A stretch of DNA of 64,000 nt, taken from assembly GCF_019448255.1 (NCBI RefSeq), contig NZ_CP080410.1, forward strand, positions 2,604,001 through 2,668,000. The letters are read 5' to 3'. Below the pieces are notes generated by a model. That model saw only the letters and a list, made by a program, of their open reading frames with translations, was not told the DNA's origin and made no database searches. The DNA is from Qipengyuania flava (lineage in GTDB: Bacteria > Pseudomonadota > Alphaproteobacteria > Sphingomonadales > Sphingomonadaceae). Numbering within the stretch: position 1 is the stretch's first letter; every line of letters starts with the position of its first letter. This document shows positions 37,034-45,509 of the stretch, piece by piece. The translations under genes were made by a program, and so were the position numbers.

Positions 37034-37074
37034 GCACTGCCATTCCGACGGACAAGGGGTCGAGGTCAACAGTC

Positions 37075-38976
37075 ATGACGCCGGTGGGCACTTCCGGATA
37101 CCGGGCCGACATCGACGGCCTGCGCGCACTCGCTGTGCTGCCCGTCGTGCTGTATCACGCGCGCGTTCCCGGTTTTTCGGGCGGCTTTGTCGGCGTCGAC
37201 ATCTTTTTCGTGATCTCCGGTTTCCTGATTACCGGCATCATCGCGCGCGAGGTGGATGAGGGACGCTTTTCGGTCTGGAGCTTCTACGAGCGGCGCGCGC
37301 GGCGCATCCTGCCGGCGCTGTTCGTGATGGTCGCGGCCGTGCTGGTTGCGGCCTCCTTCTTCTACCTGCCCGGCGATTTCGAGGATGTGCCCAAGTCGGC
37401 GCTCGCGGCGCTGTTCTTCCTCGGCAATGTCTGGTTCTTCAGCCAGACCGGCTATTTTCAGGGCGCGGCCGAGACGATGCCGCTGCTCCACACCTGGTCG
37501 CTCGGCGTCGAAGAGCAGTTCTACATCGTCTTCCCGCTGGCCCTGCTCGGCATTGCCCTGTTCGCCCGCCGCTGGCGCGTCGCTCTCGTCAGCCTGCTTG
37601 CGCTCGGCAGCCTCGGCTGGGCGGTTGCGACGCAGGGCAAGGCCGATGGCTTTGCCTTCTACATGCTTCCCCCGCGGGCATGGGAGCTCCTTGCCGGGTC
37701 GCTCCTAGCCCTCGGCGCTGTCCCCGCAATCGGATCGCGCCCCCTTCGCGAAGCGCTCTCGTGGCTGGGGATCGCCCTGATTGCGTATGCCGTTTTCGCC
37801 TACGACAAGGCCACGGTCTTTCCCGGCCTCGCCGCAATCCCGCCGGTACTGGGTGCGGCGCTTCTCATTCATTGCGCACCGGGCACTTCCGCCGGCCGGC
37901 TTCTCGCCTGGAAGCCTGCGGTCTGGATCGGGCTTTTGAGCTACTCGCTCTACCTCTGGCACTGGCCGATCATCGTGTTCACCGAATACGCGCAGGCCGC
38001 TCGCGTCTCTGGATGGCAAAGCATCGCGATAGTCGCGGCGTCGCTGCTTATCGCCTGGGCCAGCCTGGTCTGGGTCGAAACCCCATGGCGCGATCGGCGC
38101 AAGGTTTCGCGGCAGCGCGTGTTCGCCTTCAGCGCGGCCGGACTGGGCGGTCTTGGCGCTGCCTGTCTCGCCTTGATCGCCGCCGGCCCGTGGGACACCC
38201 GCTTCCCTGCGCGCGTCGGCGCCATTGCCGCTGCGGCGCAGGACCGCAGCCCCGTGCGCGACGCCTGCCTTGTCAGCGATATCGCCGACAAGGGCAAGTG
38301 CCGGCTCGGCGCCGATACCGAACCGGATTCGCTACTGTGGGGCGACAGCCATGGGGTCGAATTTGCCTGGGTGCTGGGTCAGAAACTGGGCACACAAGGT
38401 CGCGCGCTGAGCCAGCGAACCTTTGGCAGCTGTGCGCCTATCCTCGACTTCGCTGCCAGCGAGGACAGCGCCTGCGGGCGTTTCAACGAGGCGGTTATCG
38501 CCGAGATCGAACGCACGCCCTCTATCCGCACGGTCTATCTGTCCGCCTACTGGGCGAGCGGCGAATATCGCGACGCCGCACCGGCAGCGACGCTCGATGC
38601 CACAATAGCGCGTCTCGAGCGGGCCGGTCGCAAGGTCGTGCTGATCGGCGCGGTTCCCAAGCAGGCGTACGATGTCCCGCGCGCCTTGCAGCGCGCCGCA
38701 GCCTATGGCCTTCCCAACCCCACGGCCCGGCCGGCCAGCGAGCACGCCCGCGACAGCGCCTGGCTGGCTCGCCAGTTCGACGAGTGGCGGTCAAGGGGCG
38801 TGGTCGTGATCGATCCCGCCGAGGCCCTAATCGCAGGCAATCGCAGCCGGATAACCGTGGACGGCATGCCGCTCTATTTCGATAGCCACCATTTGACCCT
38901 TGCGGGCGCTCGGTTAGTGCTCGACACTCACGACAAGGCGCACAGAGGGGAAAGCGTTTGGCACGCATCGGAATAA
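37075..38976 (+). CDS. Acyltransferase 3 / SGNH-fused O-acetyltransferase (OafA family)
   Basis: The 633-residue membrane protein begins with an acyltransferase-3 domain of about ten helices: GYRADIDGLRALAVLPVVLYH with the conserved Arg-Ala-x-Asp pattern, FVGVDIFFVISGFLITGII and WSLGVEEQFYIVFP. A periplasmic SGNH hydrolase-like domain follows (about 380-633), with LLWGDSHGVEFAW and a late DSHHLT catalytic pair. Such fusions O-acetylate lipopolysaccharide, peptidoglycan or exopolysaccharide. Its last 19 bases overlap the start of dapB. Confidence 0.92.
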   Translation: MTPVGTSGYRADIDGLRALAVLPVVLYHARVPGFSGGFVGVDIFFVISGFLITGIIAREVDEGRFSVWSFYERRARRILPALFVMVAAVLVAASFFYLPGDFEDVPKSALAALFFLGNVWFFSQTGYFQGAAETMPLLHTWSLGVEEQFYIVFPLALLGIALFARRWRVALVSLLALGSLGWAVATQGKADGFAFYMLPPRAWELLAGSLLALGAVPAIGSRPLREALSWLGIALIAYAVFAYDKATVFPGLAAIPPVLGAALLIHCAPGTSAGRLLAWKPAVWIGLLSYSLYLWHWPIIVFTEYAQAARVSGWQSIAIVAASLLIAWASLVWVETPWRDRRKVSRQRVFAFSAAGLGGLGAACLALIAAGPWDTRFPARVGAIAAAAQDRSPVRDACLVSDIADKGKCRLGADTEPDSLLWGDSHGVEFAWVLGQKLGTQGRALSQRTFGSCAPILDFAASEDSACGRFNEAVIAEIERTPSIRTVYLSAYWASGEYRDAAPAATLDATIARLERAGRKVVLIGAVPKQAYDVPRALQRAAAYGLPNPTARPASEHARDSAWLARQFDEWRSRGVVVIDPAEALIAGNRSRITVDGMPLYFDSHHLTLAGARLVLDTHDKAHRGESVWHASE

Positions 38977-39692
38977 TCGGCAGCGAAGGCGCGATGGGGC
39001 ACGCGCTTGCCGAGGTGATCAAGGCAAGCGGGCATTCCCTTTCGGGCGGCATCGACAAGGGCGGCGATCCGGCCGCCTTGGCCGACGAAAGCGACGCGCT
39101 GGTCGATTTCTCCGCGCCGGCGGCGCTCGATGCGAACCTTCACGCTGCCATCGGGGCGGGCATTCCGATCGTGGTCGGAACAACCGGCCTCCACAGTGAC
39201 AACCATCGCGCGATCGATGCGGCGGCGCGGGCGATCCCCGTCCTGCAAACCGGCAACACCTCGCTCGGCGTTACGCTGCTGGCCCATCTCGTGCGTGAAG
39301 CCGCCGCGCGGCTCGGGTCTGAATGGGATATCGAGATCGTCGAGATGCATCACCGCCGCAAGGTCGACGCGCCCAGCGGGACAGCCCTGCTGCTGGGCGA
39401 AGCGGCGGCGGCTGGGCGCGGGATCGACCTAGCCCCCCATTCCGAGCGCGGGCGCGACGGGCATACTGGCGCGCGCAGCGAAGGCGCCATCGGCTTTGCG
39501 GCCCTTCGCGGAGGGACCGTTGCCGGCGACCACAGCGTGATCCTGGCCGGCGAGGAAGAGCGCATTACCCTTTCCCACCAGGCCGAGAACCGCAGCATCT
39601 TCGCCCGCGGCGCGGTGAAGGCGGCCGAATGGCTGATCGGTCGCGATGCAGGGCGCTATTCGATGGACGAGGTGCTCGGCATCGGCTCATGA
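38958..39692 (+). CDS. dapB: 4-hydroxy-tetrahydrodipicolinate reductase
   Basis: The 244-residue enzyme reduces hydroxy-tetrahydrodipicolinate in lysine and diaminopimelate synthesis. Visible are the N-terminal NAD(P) loop IGIIGSEGAMG, GTTGLHSDNH and the family signature EMHHRRKVDAPSGTALLLGE. The start is TTG 38958, with AGAGGGG about seven bases upstream; no ATG precedes the cofactor loop. It begins inside the acyltransferase gene and its stop overlaps the following channel gene (ATGA). dapE lies 5 kb away. Confidence 0.94.
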   Translation: MARIGIIGSEGAMGHALAEVIKASGHSLSGGIDKGGDPAALADESDALVDFSAPAALDANLHAAIGAGIPIVVGTTGLHSDNHRAIDAAARAIPVLQTGNTSLGVTLLAHLVREAAARLGSEWDIEIVEMHHRRKVDAPSGTALLLGEAAAAGRGIDLAPHSERGRDGHTGARSEGAIGFAALRGGTVAGDHSVILAGEEERITLSHQAENRSIFARGAVKAAEWLIGRDAGRYSMDEVLGIGS

Positions 39693-40486
39693 CCCTGCGC
39701 GCGCGCCTTCACCGGGAACTGCACATCGGCTCGTGGCCGAATGGCAAGCTCACGCTGCTCAACAAGCTTGTGGTGTGGGCCATCCTTGCCGCGCTCGGCG
39801 TCGGTATCGTGGCGACCGAACCCAATATCCGCGAGCCCTACCAGCACGAGATCCTTATCGCCGAGTTCGCTTTCGGGATGATTTTCCTACTCGAATATCT
39901 TGCCCGGATTTACGCCGCGCCGGAGCGGGAAGGACCCGAGAGCGACTTCAGCAAACGCGTAAAGTTCATGGTCTCGCCCATCGGCCTCATCGACCTGCTC
40001 GTGGTGCTGGTGAGCCTTGCGCCCTTCTTCATCGCCAACGCGGCGGTGCTGCGTGTCATCCGGCTGCTGCGGATCGTCTCGATCCTCAAGTTCAGCCGCT
40101 TTTCCGCTGCCATGCGCGAGATCGGCGCAGCGCTGAGGGAACGCAGCTACGACCTGCTGGTGTGCGCCACTCTCGCCTTCGTGCTGGTGCTGCTGGGCGC
40201 TGCCGGGCTCTACTGGGTCGAAGGCAGCATCCAGCCTGAAGCCTTCGGTTCGATCCCGCGCGCGCTGTGGTGGGCAGTGATCACGCTGACCACGGTGGGT
40301 TATGGCGATGTCTATCCCATCACCACGCCCGGCCGGATGATCGGCATGCTGGTAGCGATCGGCGGCGTCTTGCTGGTCGCGCTGCCGACCGGGATCGTCG
40401 CCGCTGCCTTCAGCGATGCAATGCAGCGCCGGCGCAAGGCCATGAAGAAAGCCCTCGAAGAGATCGAGGCCAAGACCGACCTGTGA
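39689..40486 (+). CDS. Voltage-gated potassium channel family protein
   Basis: The 265-residue protein has six predicted membrane segments. The fourth is an arginine-bearing voltage-sensor-like helix (VLRVIRLLRIVSILKF). The pore filter TLTTVGYGDVYPIT lies between helices five and six. A short charged C terminus (RRRKAMKKALEEIEAK) follows. This fits KvAP-like bacterial potassium channels. ATG 39689 overlaps the dapB stop codon, so the two are translationally coupled. The upstream frame is a shadow of dapB. Confidence 0.93.
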   Translation: MTLRARLHRELHIGSWPNGKLTLLNKLVVWAILAALGVGIVATEPNIREPYQHEILIAEFAFGMIFLLEYLARIYAAPEREGPESDFSKRVKFMVSPIGLIDLLVVLVSLAPFFIANAAVLRVIRLLRIVSILKFSRFSAAMREIGAALRERSYDLLVCATLAFVLVLLGAAGLYWVEGSIQPEAFGSIPRALWWAVITLTTVGYGDVYPITTPGRMIGMLVAIGGVLLVALPTGIVAAAFSDAMQRRRKAMKKALEEIEAKTDL

Positions 40487-40496
40487 CGCGGACCCC

Positions 40497-41147
40497 ATGA
40501 CCAAAGACCAGATTTTCGAGTTCTTCCGCCGCCTCGCGGAAGACAACCCCTCGCCCGAGACCGAGCTGGAGTATGGCAACGCCTACCAGCTTGTCGTCGC
40601 CGTCGCGCTGTCCGCTCAGGCGACCGACGTGGGCGTGAACAAGGCGACACGCGCGCTGTTTCGCAAGGTCGAGACGCCGCAGCAGATGCTTGAACTGGGC
40701 GAAGACGGGCTGAAGGAGCACATCAAGACGATCGGCCTGTTCAACTCCAAGGCCAAGAACGTGATCCTCCTGAGCCAGTTGCTGGTCGATGAGTACGGCG
40801 GCGAAGTGCCTGACACACGGGAAGATCTCGTCCGCCTGCCCGGCGTGGGCCGCAAGACCGCCAATGTCGTGCTCAATTGCTGGTTCGGGCAGGAGACCTT
40901 CGCGGTCGACACGCATATCCTGCGCGTCGGCAACCGCACCGGCCTTGCCAAGGGCAAGACGCCCGAACAGGTCGAGGCAAAGCTTGAAAAGCGCGTGCCG
41001 CAACCGTTCCGCCTCGGCGCGCATCACTGGCTGATCCTGCATGGCCGCTATGTCTGCAAGGCGCGGACACCTGAGTGCTGGCGGTGCGAGCTGACCGATC
41101 TGTGCAGCTTCCGCAAGAAGGTGCTGGAGAAGCCCAAAGGCCGCTAG
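40497..41147 (+). CDS. nth: Endonuclease III
   Basis: The 216-residue DNA glycosylase/AP lyase removes oxidised pyrimidines in base-excision repair. The helix-hairpin-helix LPGVGRKTANVVLN carries the catalytic Lys, with the catalytic Asp in AVDTHILRVGNR. The [4Fe-4S] loop is the C-terminal CxxxxxxCxxCxxxxxC pattern (CKARTPECWRCELTDLC). It follows the channel gene by ten bases on the same strand. Confidence 0.96.
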   Translation: MTKDQIFEFFRRLAEDNPSPETELEYGNAYQLVVAVALSAQATDVGVNKATRALFRKVETPQQMLELGEDGLKEHIKTIGLFNSKAKNVILLSQLLVDEYGGEVPDTREDLVRLPGVGRKTANVVLNCWFGQETFAVDTHILRVGNRTGLAKGKTPEQVEAKLEKRVPQPFRLGAHHWLILHGRYVCKARTPECWRCELTDLCSFRKKVLEKPKGR

Positions 41148-41206
41148 CCCCCGTCTCTTGAACGAAACCTCTTCTCACGGCATCCTGCTGCGGAGGGAGA
41201 AACGCG

Positions 41207-41968
41207 ATGGGGAAAAGCGCGAACGGAACCGGCATCGGCGTAGCAGCCGACCTGACAGCCGGCGATCTCGTGGATGCGGTGCGCAAGGGCTGGCGCGATT
41301 TCCTAGCCCGCCCGCAGTACGGTTTCTTCTTCGCCTCCTTCTACGTGCTGGTCGGCGCGGGGCTCTATTACCTGCTGATGGTGCGCGGCGAGACGCGCTG
41401 GCTGATCGCCGCGGTTGCCGGTTTCCCGCTCTTCGCGCCCTTCGCCGCCGTCGGCCTCTATGAAGTCAGCCGCAGGCTCGAGCGGGACTTGCCGACCAGT
41501 TGGGGCACGATCCTGGGCGCGCTGCGCGGGCGCGGCGACGAGCAGTTGCTGCTGATGGGCGGGATCATCTTTGTCGGCTTCAGCTTCTGGGTGATCATCG
41601 CGCACACGATCTTTGCGATCTTTGCTTCGGCCGCCGGACTTGGCGAAGGCATGGCCTTCCTCACCTCGCAGATGGGGCTCACCATGCTGGCCGTAGGCGG
41701 GGCGGTTGGCGCGGTCATCGCTTTCGTGTTTTACGCCATCACACTGATGAGCCTGCCCATGCTGGTCGACCGCGACGTGGATTTCATCACCGCCATCATC
41801 ACCAGCTTCAAGACGCTCAGTGCGAATTTCGGCGTGCTGCTGCTGTGGGCCCTTGTCATCGCACTGGCGCTTTTCGCGGCTATCCTGCCCTTCTTCCTTG
41901 GCCTGTTCGTGGTCCTGCCCGTTCTGGGCCACGCGACCTGGCACCTCTATCGGCGGGCGGTGAGCTGA
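41207..41968 (+). CDS. DUF2189 membrane protein
   Basis: The 253-residue protein has about six transmembrane helices and the DUF2189 opening (DAVRKGWRDFLARPQYGFFF ... FAPFAAVGLYEVSRRLE). A conserved stretch TLMSLPMLVDRDVDFITAI and a C-terminal LPVLGHATWHLYRRAV also match. Function is unknown, although members are sometimes called cytochrome c oxidase subunit I-like because of weak similarity. It stands between nth and the dehalogenase-like gene on the same strand, with GGAGGGAG before the start. Confidence 0.85.
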   Translation: MGKSANGTGIGVAADLTAGDLVDAVRKGWRDFLARPQYGFFFASFYVLVGAGLYYLLMVRGETRWLIAAVAGFPLFAPFAAVGLYEVSRRLERDLPTSWGTILGALRGRGDEQLLLMGGIIFVGFSFWVIIAHTIFAIFASAAGLGEGMAFLTSQMGLTMLAVGGAVGAVIAFVFYAITLMSLPMLVDRDVDFITAIITSFKTLSANFGVLLLWALVIALALFAAILPFFLGLFVVLPVLGHATWHLYRRAVS

Positions 41969-42032
41969 AGGATCGGACTATCGTGAAGGGGCCGCCAGCC
42001 TCACGATGTAATCGAGAAGAGAGGACCGTGTG

Positions 42033-43097
42033 ATGAAGCGGAAGCTGCTGTTGGGCGTGGGGATCCTCGCCATTGTGCTGGTGATCGGTGCATTCTTCAT
42101 CACGCGCGATGGGGAAACGATCACGCCGGAAGGTAGCGGCACCGTGACCGTCGCCGGGGGGACTTTCGAAGCCTTCCCGCTGCCCGACTATGTCAGCGCG
42201 GCCATCGATAGCGACTACAAGAGTTACCTCGTCGAGGTCGAACCCGGCATCAAAATGCATGTGCTGGAAGTGGGCGAAGGCTATCCCGTCTATCTCCAGC
42301 ACGGCAATCCGACCAACGGGCTGCTCTACCGCAAGGTTGCTGCCGAACTGCCCCGCGACCGTTTCCGCCTGATCATGCCGACGCTGGTGGGCCTCGGCTT
42401 TTCCACCAAGGTCCCGGCAAGCGAGCACCAGCTCGACAACCACCTGCGCTGGACAGGGGCGCTGCTGGACCAGCTCCAGCTCGAAGAGGTCATCTATGTC
42501 GGCCAGGATTGGGGCGGCCCAGTCGGTATGGGCGCGCTCGCTCAGTCCCCTGAGCTGCTCAAGGGCGCGGTGATCATGAACACCGGGCTCAACGCGCCGA
42601 GAGAGCAGCGCGACCTGTCGTCGGCCCACGCCACGGCGCAGACTCCGATCGTCGGCGAACTGCTGTTCGAACGCGTGGTGTCGATCTTCGACCGGCTCGC
42701 CGATGCGCAAGGCGATCCCGCCTCGATTCCGCCGGACGTGAGCGCGCTCTATGGCCGGCCGGTCACCGAAAGCGGCAACTTCAAGGCCCCGCTCGCCATG
42801 ATGCGCATGGTGCCGGACAGTCCCGACCACCCCAGCGCCAACGAGATGCAGATGATCGAAGACTATATCGGCACGCTCGATGTGCCGGTGGAAATCGTCT
42901 GGGGCACGAAAGACCCGATCCTTGGTCCGGGGCTTGAAACCATGAAGGCCAATTTCCCGACCGCGCGCGTGACCGAGACCGAAGCCGGCCATTTCCTGCA
43001 GGAAGAGGTGCCCGGCGACATCGCCGCAGCGGTGATGCGGGTTTACGAAGCGGTCGAGGCGTCCGAAGGCTCCGACGAGCCCGCGAACCCGAACTAG
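42033..43097 (+). CDS. Membrane-anchored haloalkane dehalogenase-like alpha/beta hydrolase
   Basis: The 354-residue protein has an N-terminal signal/anchor (KRKLLLGVGILAIVLVIGAFF) and a polar spacer, then an alpha/beta hydrolase domain. It has the haloalkane dehalogenase hallmarks: halide-stabilising Asn in LQHGNPTNGLLYRK, nucleophile Asp and Trp in YVGQDWGGPVGM, and the catalytic His in EAGHFLQEEVPGD. These match LinB/DhaA-type enzymes, which cut carbon-halogen bonds. An exported dehalogenase is unusual because studied members are cytoplasmic. AGAGAGGA precedes the start; a GTG three bases earlier is possible. Sequence alone does not prove dehalogenase activity. Confidence 0.87.
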   Translation: MKRKLLLGVGILAIVLVIGAFFITRDGETITPEGSGTVTVAGGTFEAFPLPDYVSAAIDSDYKSYLVEVEPGIKMHVLEVGEGYPVYLQHGNPTNGLLYRKVAAELPRDRFRLIMPTLVGLGFSTKVPASEHQLDNHLRWTGALLDQLQLEEVIYVGQDWGGPVGMGALAQSPELLKGAVIMNTGLNAPREQRDLSSAHATAQTPIVGELLFERVVSIFDRLADAQGDPASIPPDVSALYGRPVTESGNFKAPLAMMRMVPDSPDHPSANEMQMIEDYIGTLDVPVEIVWGTKDPILGPGLETMKANFPTARVTETEAGHFLQEEVPGDIAAAVMRVYEAVEASEGSDEPANPN

Positions 43098-43109
43098 GGA
43101 CCGAAAGCC

Positions 43110-44348
43110 CTAGACGTCGTCCGCCGAGACCATTTCCTTCGTGTCGATTTCGCCCGTCATCACGGCCACGGTGGTCGCCACCGCAGCGTCGCCACTGACA
43201 TTCGTAGTGGTGCGCATCATGTCCATGATCCGGTCGACACCGGCAACGAAGGCGATCGTTTCCAGCGGCACGCCGACCGCGCCGAAGACCAGCGCCATCA
43301 TTATGAGGCCCGCGCCCGGAATGCCCGCCGCGCCGACCGCGCCCAGGGTGGCGAGGATCGAGATCAGGAAATAGTCGCCCATCGACAGGTCGACGCCGAA
43401 GATCTGCGCGCCGAACAGCGTGGCAAGGCCGAGATACATCGCCGTGCCGTTCATGTTGATCGTCGCGCCCAAGGCAATGACGAAGCTGGCGACCGAGTTC
43501 GACACACCAAGGTTCCGTTCCGCACAGCGCAGTGTCACCGGCAGCGTCGCGTTGGAGCTGGCGGTCGAATAGCTCACCGCCATCGCGTCCACGATGCCGC
43601 GGAAGAAGTGGCGGACCGGCAGCTTGGCGAGGAACTTGATCATGCTGCCGTAGATCAGCGCGATGATCAGCAGGCAGCCGAGGTAGTTGAGGCCGACCAG
43701 CTTGGCGAGGCTGACCAGCGCATCCATACCGAGCGTGCCCGCCACCCAGGCCATCAGCGCGAAGACGCCGAAGGGGGTAAGCTCCATCACGATCATCGTG
43801 ACCTTCTGCATCACCACCGCGCCGCTATCGAAGATCTTCTGGACCGGCTCGCCGTCCTTGCCCGCCATCAGGATGCCGATACCGATCAGCAGCGAGAAGA
43901 CGATCAGCGGCAACACCGCAACATCGGCCATTACCTGCACAGGGCTTTCGGGCACGATCGAAAGGATCATGTCGACCGCCGTGGTCGGGTTGGGTTCGGG
44001 CGTCGCGCCCTTCTGGATCGCGCTGGTGTCCACGCCCGCGCCCGGCGCGAAGAAGGTGCCAAGGCCTAGCCCCAGCCACACCGCGATCTGGCCGGTGACC
44101 ACGAACAGCAGCATCGCCCTGCCCCCGACCGCGCCCAGTTTGCGCAAGTCGCCAATCGCGGCAACGCCCGCGACGAGGCTGAAGAAGATCAGCGGGACGA
44201 CCAGCATCTTGATCGACTTGATGAAGAAATCGCCGATCCACTTGATGCTTTCCGCTTCCGGACCCCAGGCCCAGCCGGTGAGGACACCGAGAATGAGCGC
44301 GGTCAGCACGCGCTGCCACAGCGGAATTTCGAACCAGGTCTTCAGCAC
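43110..44348 (-). CDS. Dicarboxylate/amino acid:cation symporter (DAACS family)
   Basis: The 412-residue membrane protein has the DAACS substrate-binding hairpin with TASSNATLPVTL and the helix NMNGTAMYLGLATLFGAQ. A late GAAGIPGAGLIMMALVFGAVG segment is also typical. Family members import C4-dicarboxylates or acidic amino acids with sodium or protons. The start is GTG 44348, with GAGGGG about six bases upstream; the frame extends further only without a ribosome site. dapE ends 24 bases upstream on the same strand. Confidence 0.92.
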   Translation of the reverse strand: MLKTWFEIPLWQRVLTALILGVLTGWAWGPEAESIKWIGDFFIKSIKMLVVPLIFFSLVAGVAAIGDLRKLGAVGGRAMLLFVVTGQIAVWLGLGLGTFFAPGAGVDTSAIQKGATPEPNPTTAVDMILSIVPESPVQVMADVAVLPLIVFSLLIGIGILMAGKDGEPVQKIFDSGAVVMQKVTMIVMELTPFGVFALMAWVAGTLGMDALVSLAKLVGLNYLGCLLIIALIYGSMIKFLAKLPVRHFFRGIVDAMAVSYSTASSNATLPVTLRCAERNLGVSNSVASFVIALGATINMNGTAMYLGLATLFGAQIFGVDLSMGDYFLISILATLGAVGAAGIPGAGLIMMALVFGAVGVPLETIAFVAGVDRIMDMMRTTTNVSGDAAVATTVAVMTGEIDTKEMVSADDV

Positions 44349-44372
44349 GGCGATCCCCTCAGATCCCAAGAA

Positions 44373-45509
44373 TTATCGTGACAGCGCATCCTTCGCGATC
44401 GCTGCATAGATGCGGCTTAGCGCCTTAAGGTCCTCGATGGCCACCGCTTCGTCGCGCTTGTGCATGGTTGCGTTGCACAGGCCGAACTCGATCACCGGGC
44501 AAACCGCGCGCAGGAATCGCGCATCCGAGGTGCCGCCGGTGGTGGAAGGTTCGGGGTTGATACCCGTTTCGGCCTTCACGGCTGCTGCGATTATATCCGA
44601 GAATTCACCCGGAGGCGTGAGGAAGGGTTCGCCCGAGATGATCGGCTTGGCAACGCCGCCATGCTTTTCGGCGATGGCGCCCACTTTCTCCGAAAGGGAC
44701 GCGCCCGAATGCTGGTCGTTGAAGCGGATCGAGATGCGCGCCTCGGCCTTCGCGGGGATGACATTGTGGGCCATGTTGCCGACCTCGAGGTCGGTGATCT
44801 CGAGGTTGGAAGGCTGGAACCAATCGGTCCCTTCGTCGAGCACCAGCGCGTCGAGTTCGGCCAGCATGGCGACGAGCTTGGGGATCGGATTGTCGGCGAG
44901 GTGCGGATAGGCGACGTGGCCCTGCGTGCCCTCGACCTCGAGCCAGATATTGACCGAACCGCGCCGGCCGATCTTCATCATGTCGCCGAGGCGATTGACC
45001 GAAGTCGGCTCGCCCACGAGGCACAGGTCGGGCTGGTGGCCTTCGGCGCGCATGAAATCGATCAGCGCGCGTGTCCCGTGGAGCGCCGGGCCTTCCTCGT
45101 CGCCCGTGATGATGAAACTGATCGTGCCGGCTTCGGCAGGGACATGCTTCACCGCCTCGACCATGCAGGCGATCGAGCCCTTCATGTCGACCGCGCCGCG
45201 CCCGTAGAGCAGTTCGCCGCGCTCTTCGGGTTCGAAAGGCTCGCTCGCCCAGCCACCGCCCGGCGGCACCACATCGAGGTGCCCGGCAAAGGCGAAATGC
45301 TTCGAGCCCTCCGGCCCCCTGCGGATGGCGAAGAGGTTTTCGACCGGGGCCTCCGGCGTACCCTCGGCGCCCTCGCCTCGGGTGAAACGCGCTACCTCGA
45401 AGCCCAGCGGCCCCAGCATGGCTTCCATCGCGTCGAACACGGGGCCGGTGGCAGGCGTGACGCTGGGCGCGGCCATCAGCGCCTTGGCAAGGTCGAGAAC
45501 GGAACTCAT
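44373..45509 (-). CDS. dapE: Succinyl-diaminopimelate desuccinylase
   Basis: The 378-residue M20-family enzyme hydrolyses N-succinyl-diaminopimelate in lysine and cell-wall precursor synthesis. Zinc and catalytic residues are visible: AGHLDVVPPG, GRGAVDMKG, ITGDEEGPALHG, GEPTS and the late CNATMHKRDEAV. The start at 45509 overlaps the stop codon of the S1/P1 nuclease gene (ATGA). A much longer frame covering both is misleading because its first part is out of frame with the nuclease. Confidence 0.94.
   Translation of the reverse strand: MSSVLDLAKALMAAPSVTPATGPVFDAMEAMLGPLGFEVARFTRGEGAEGTPEAPVENLFAIRRGPEGSKHFAFAGHLDVVPPGGGWASEPFEPEERGELLYGRGAVDMKGSIACMVEAVKHVPAEAGTISFIITGDEEGPALHGTRALIDFMRAEGHQPDLCLVGEPTSVNRLGDMMKIGRRGSVNIWLEVEGTQGHVAYPHLADNPIPKLVAMLAELDALVLDEGTDWFQPSNLEITDLEVGNMAHNVIPAKAEARISIRFNDQHSGASLSEKVGAIAEKHGGVAKPIISGEPFLTPPGEFSDIIAAAVKAETGINPEPSTTGGTSDARFLRAVCPVIEFGLCNATMHKRDEAVAIEDLKALSRIYAAIAKDALSR

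Noticed and set aside
37680..38885. A 401-codon alternative frame inside the acyltransferase gene
   Set aside because: Arg/Pro/Gly-rich +2 frame typical of GC-rich coding DNA, with no start signal or domain.
42033..44348. Dehalogenase-like enzyme and dicarboxylate symporter as a functional operon
   Set aside because: They are convergent, not cotranscribed, so proximity alone gives no support.
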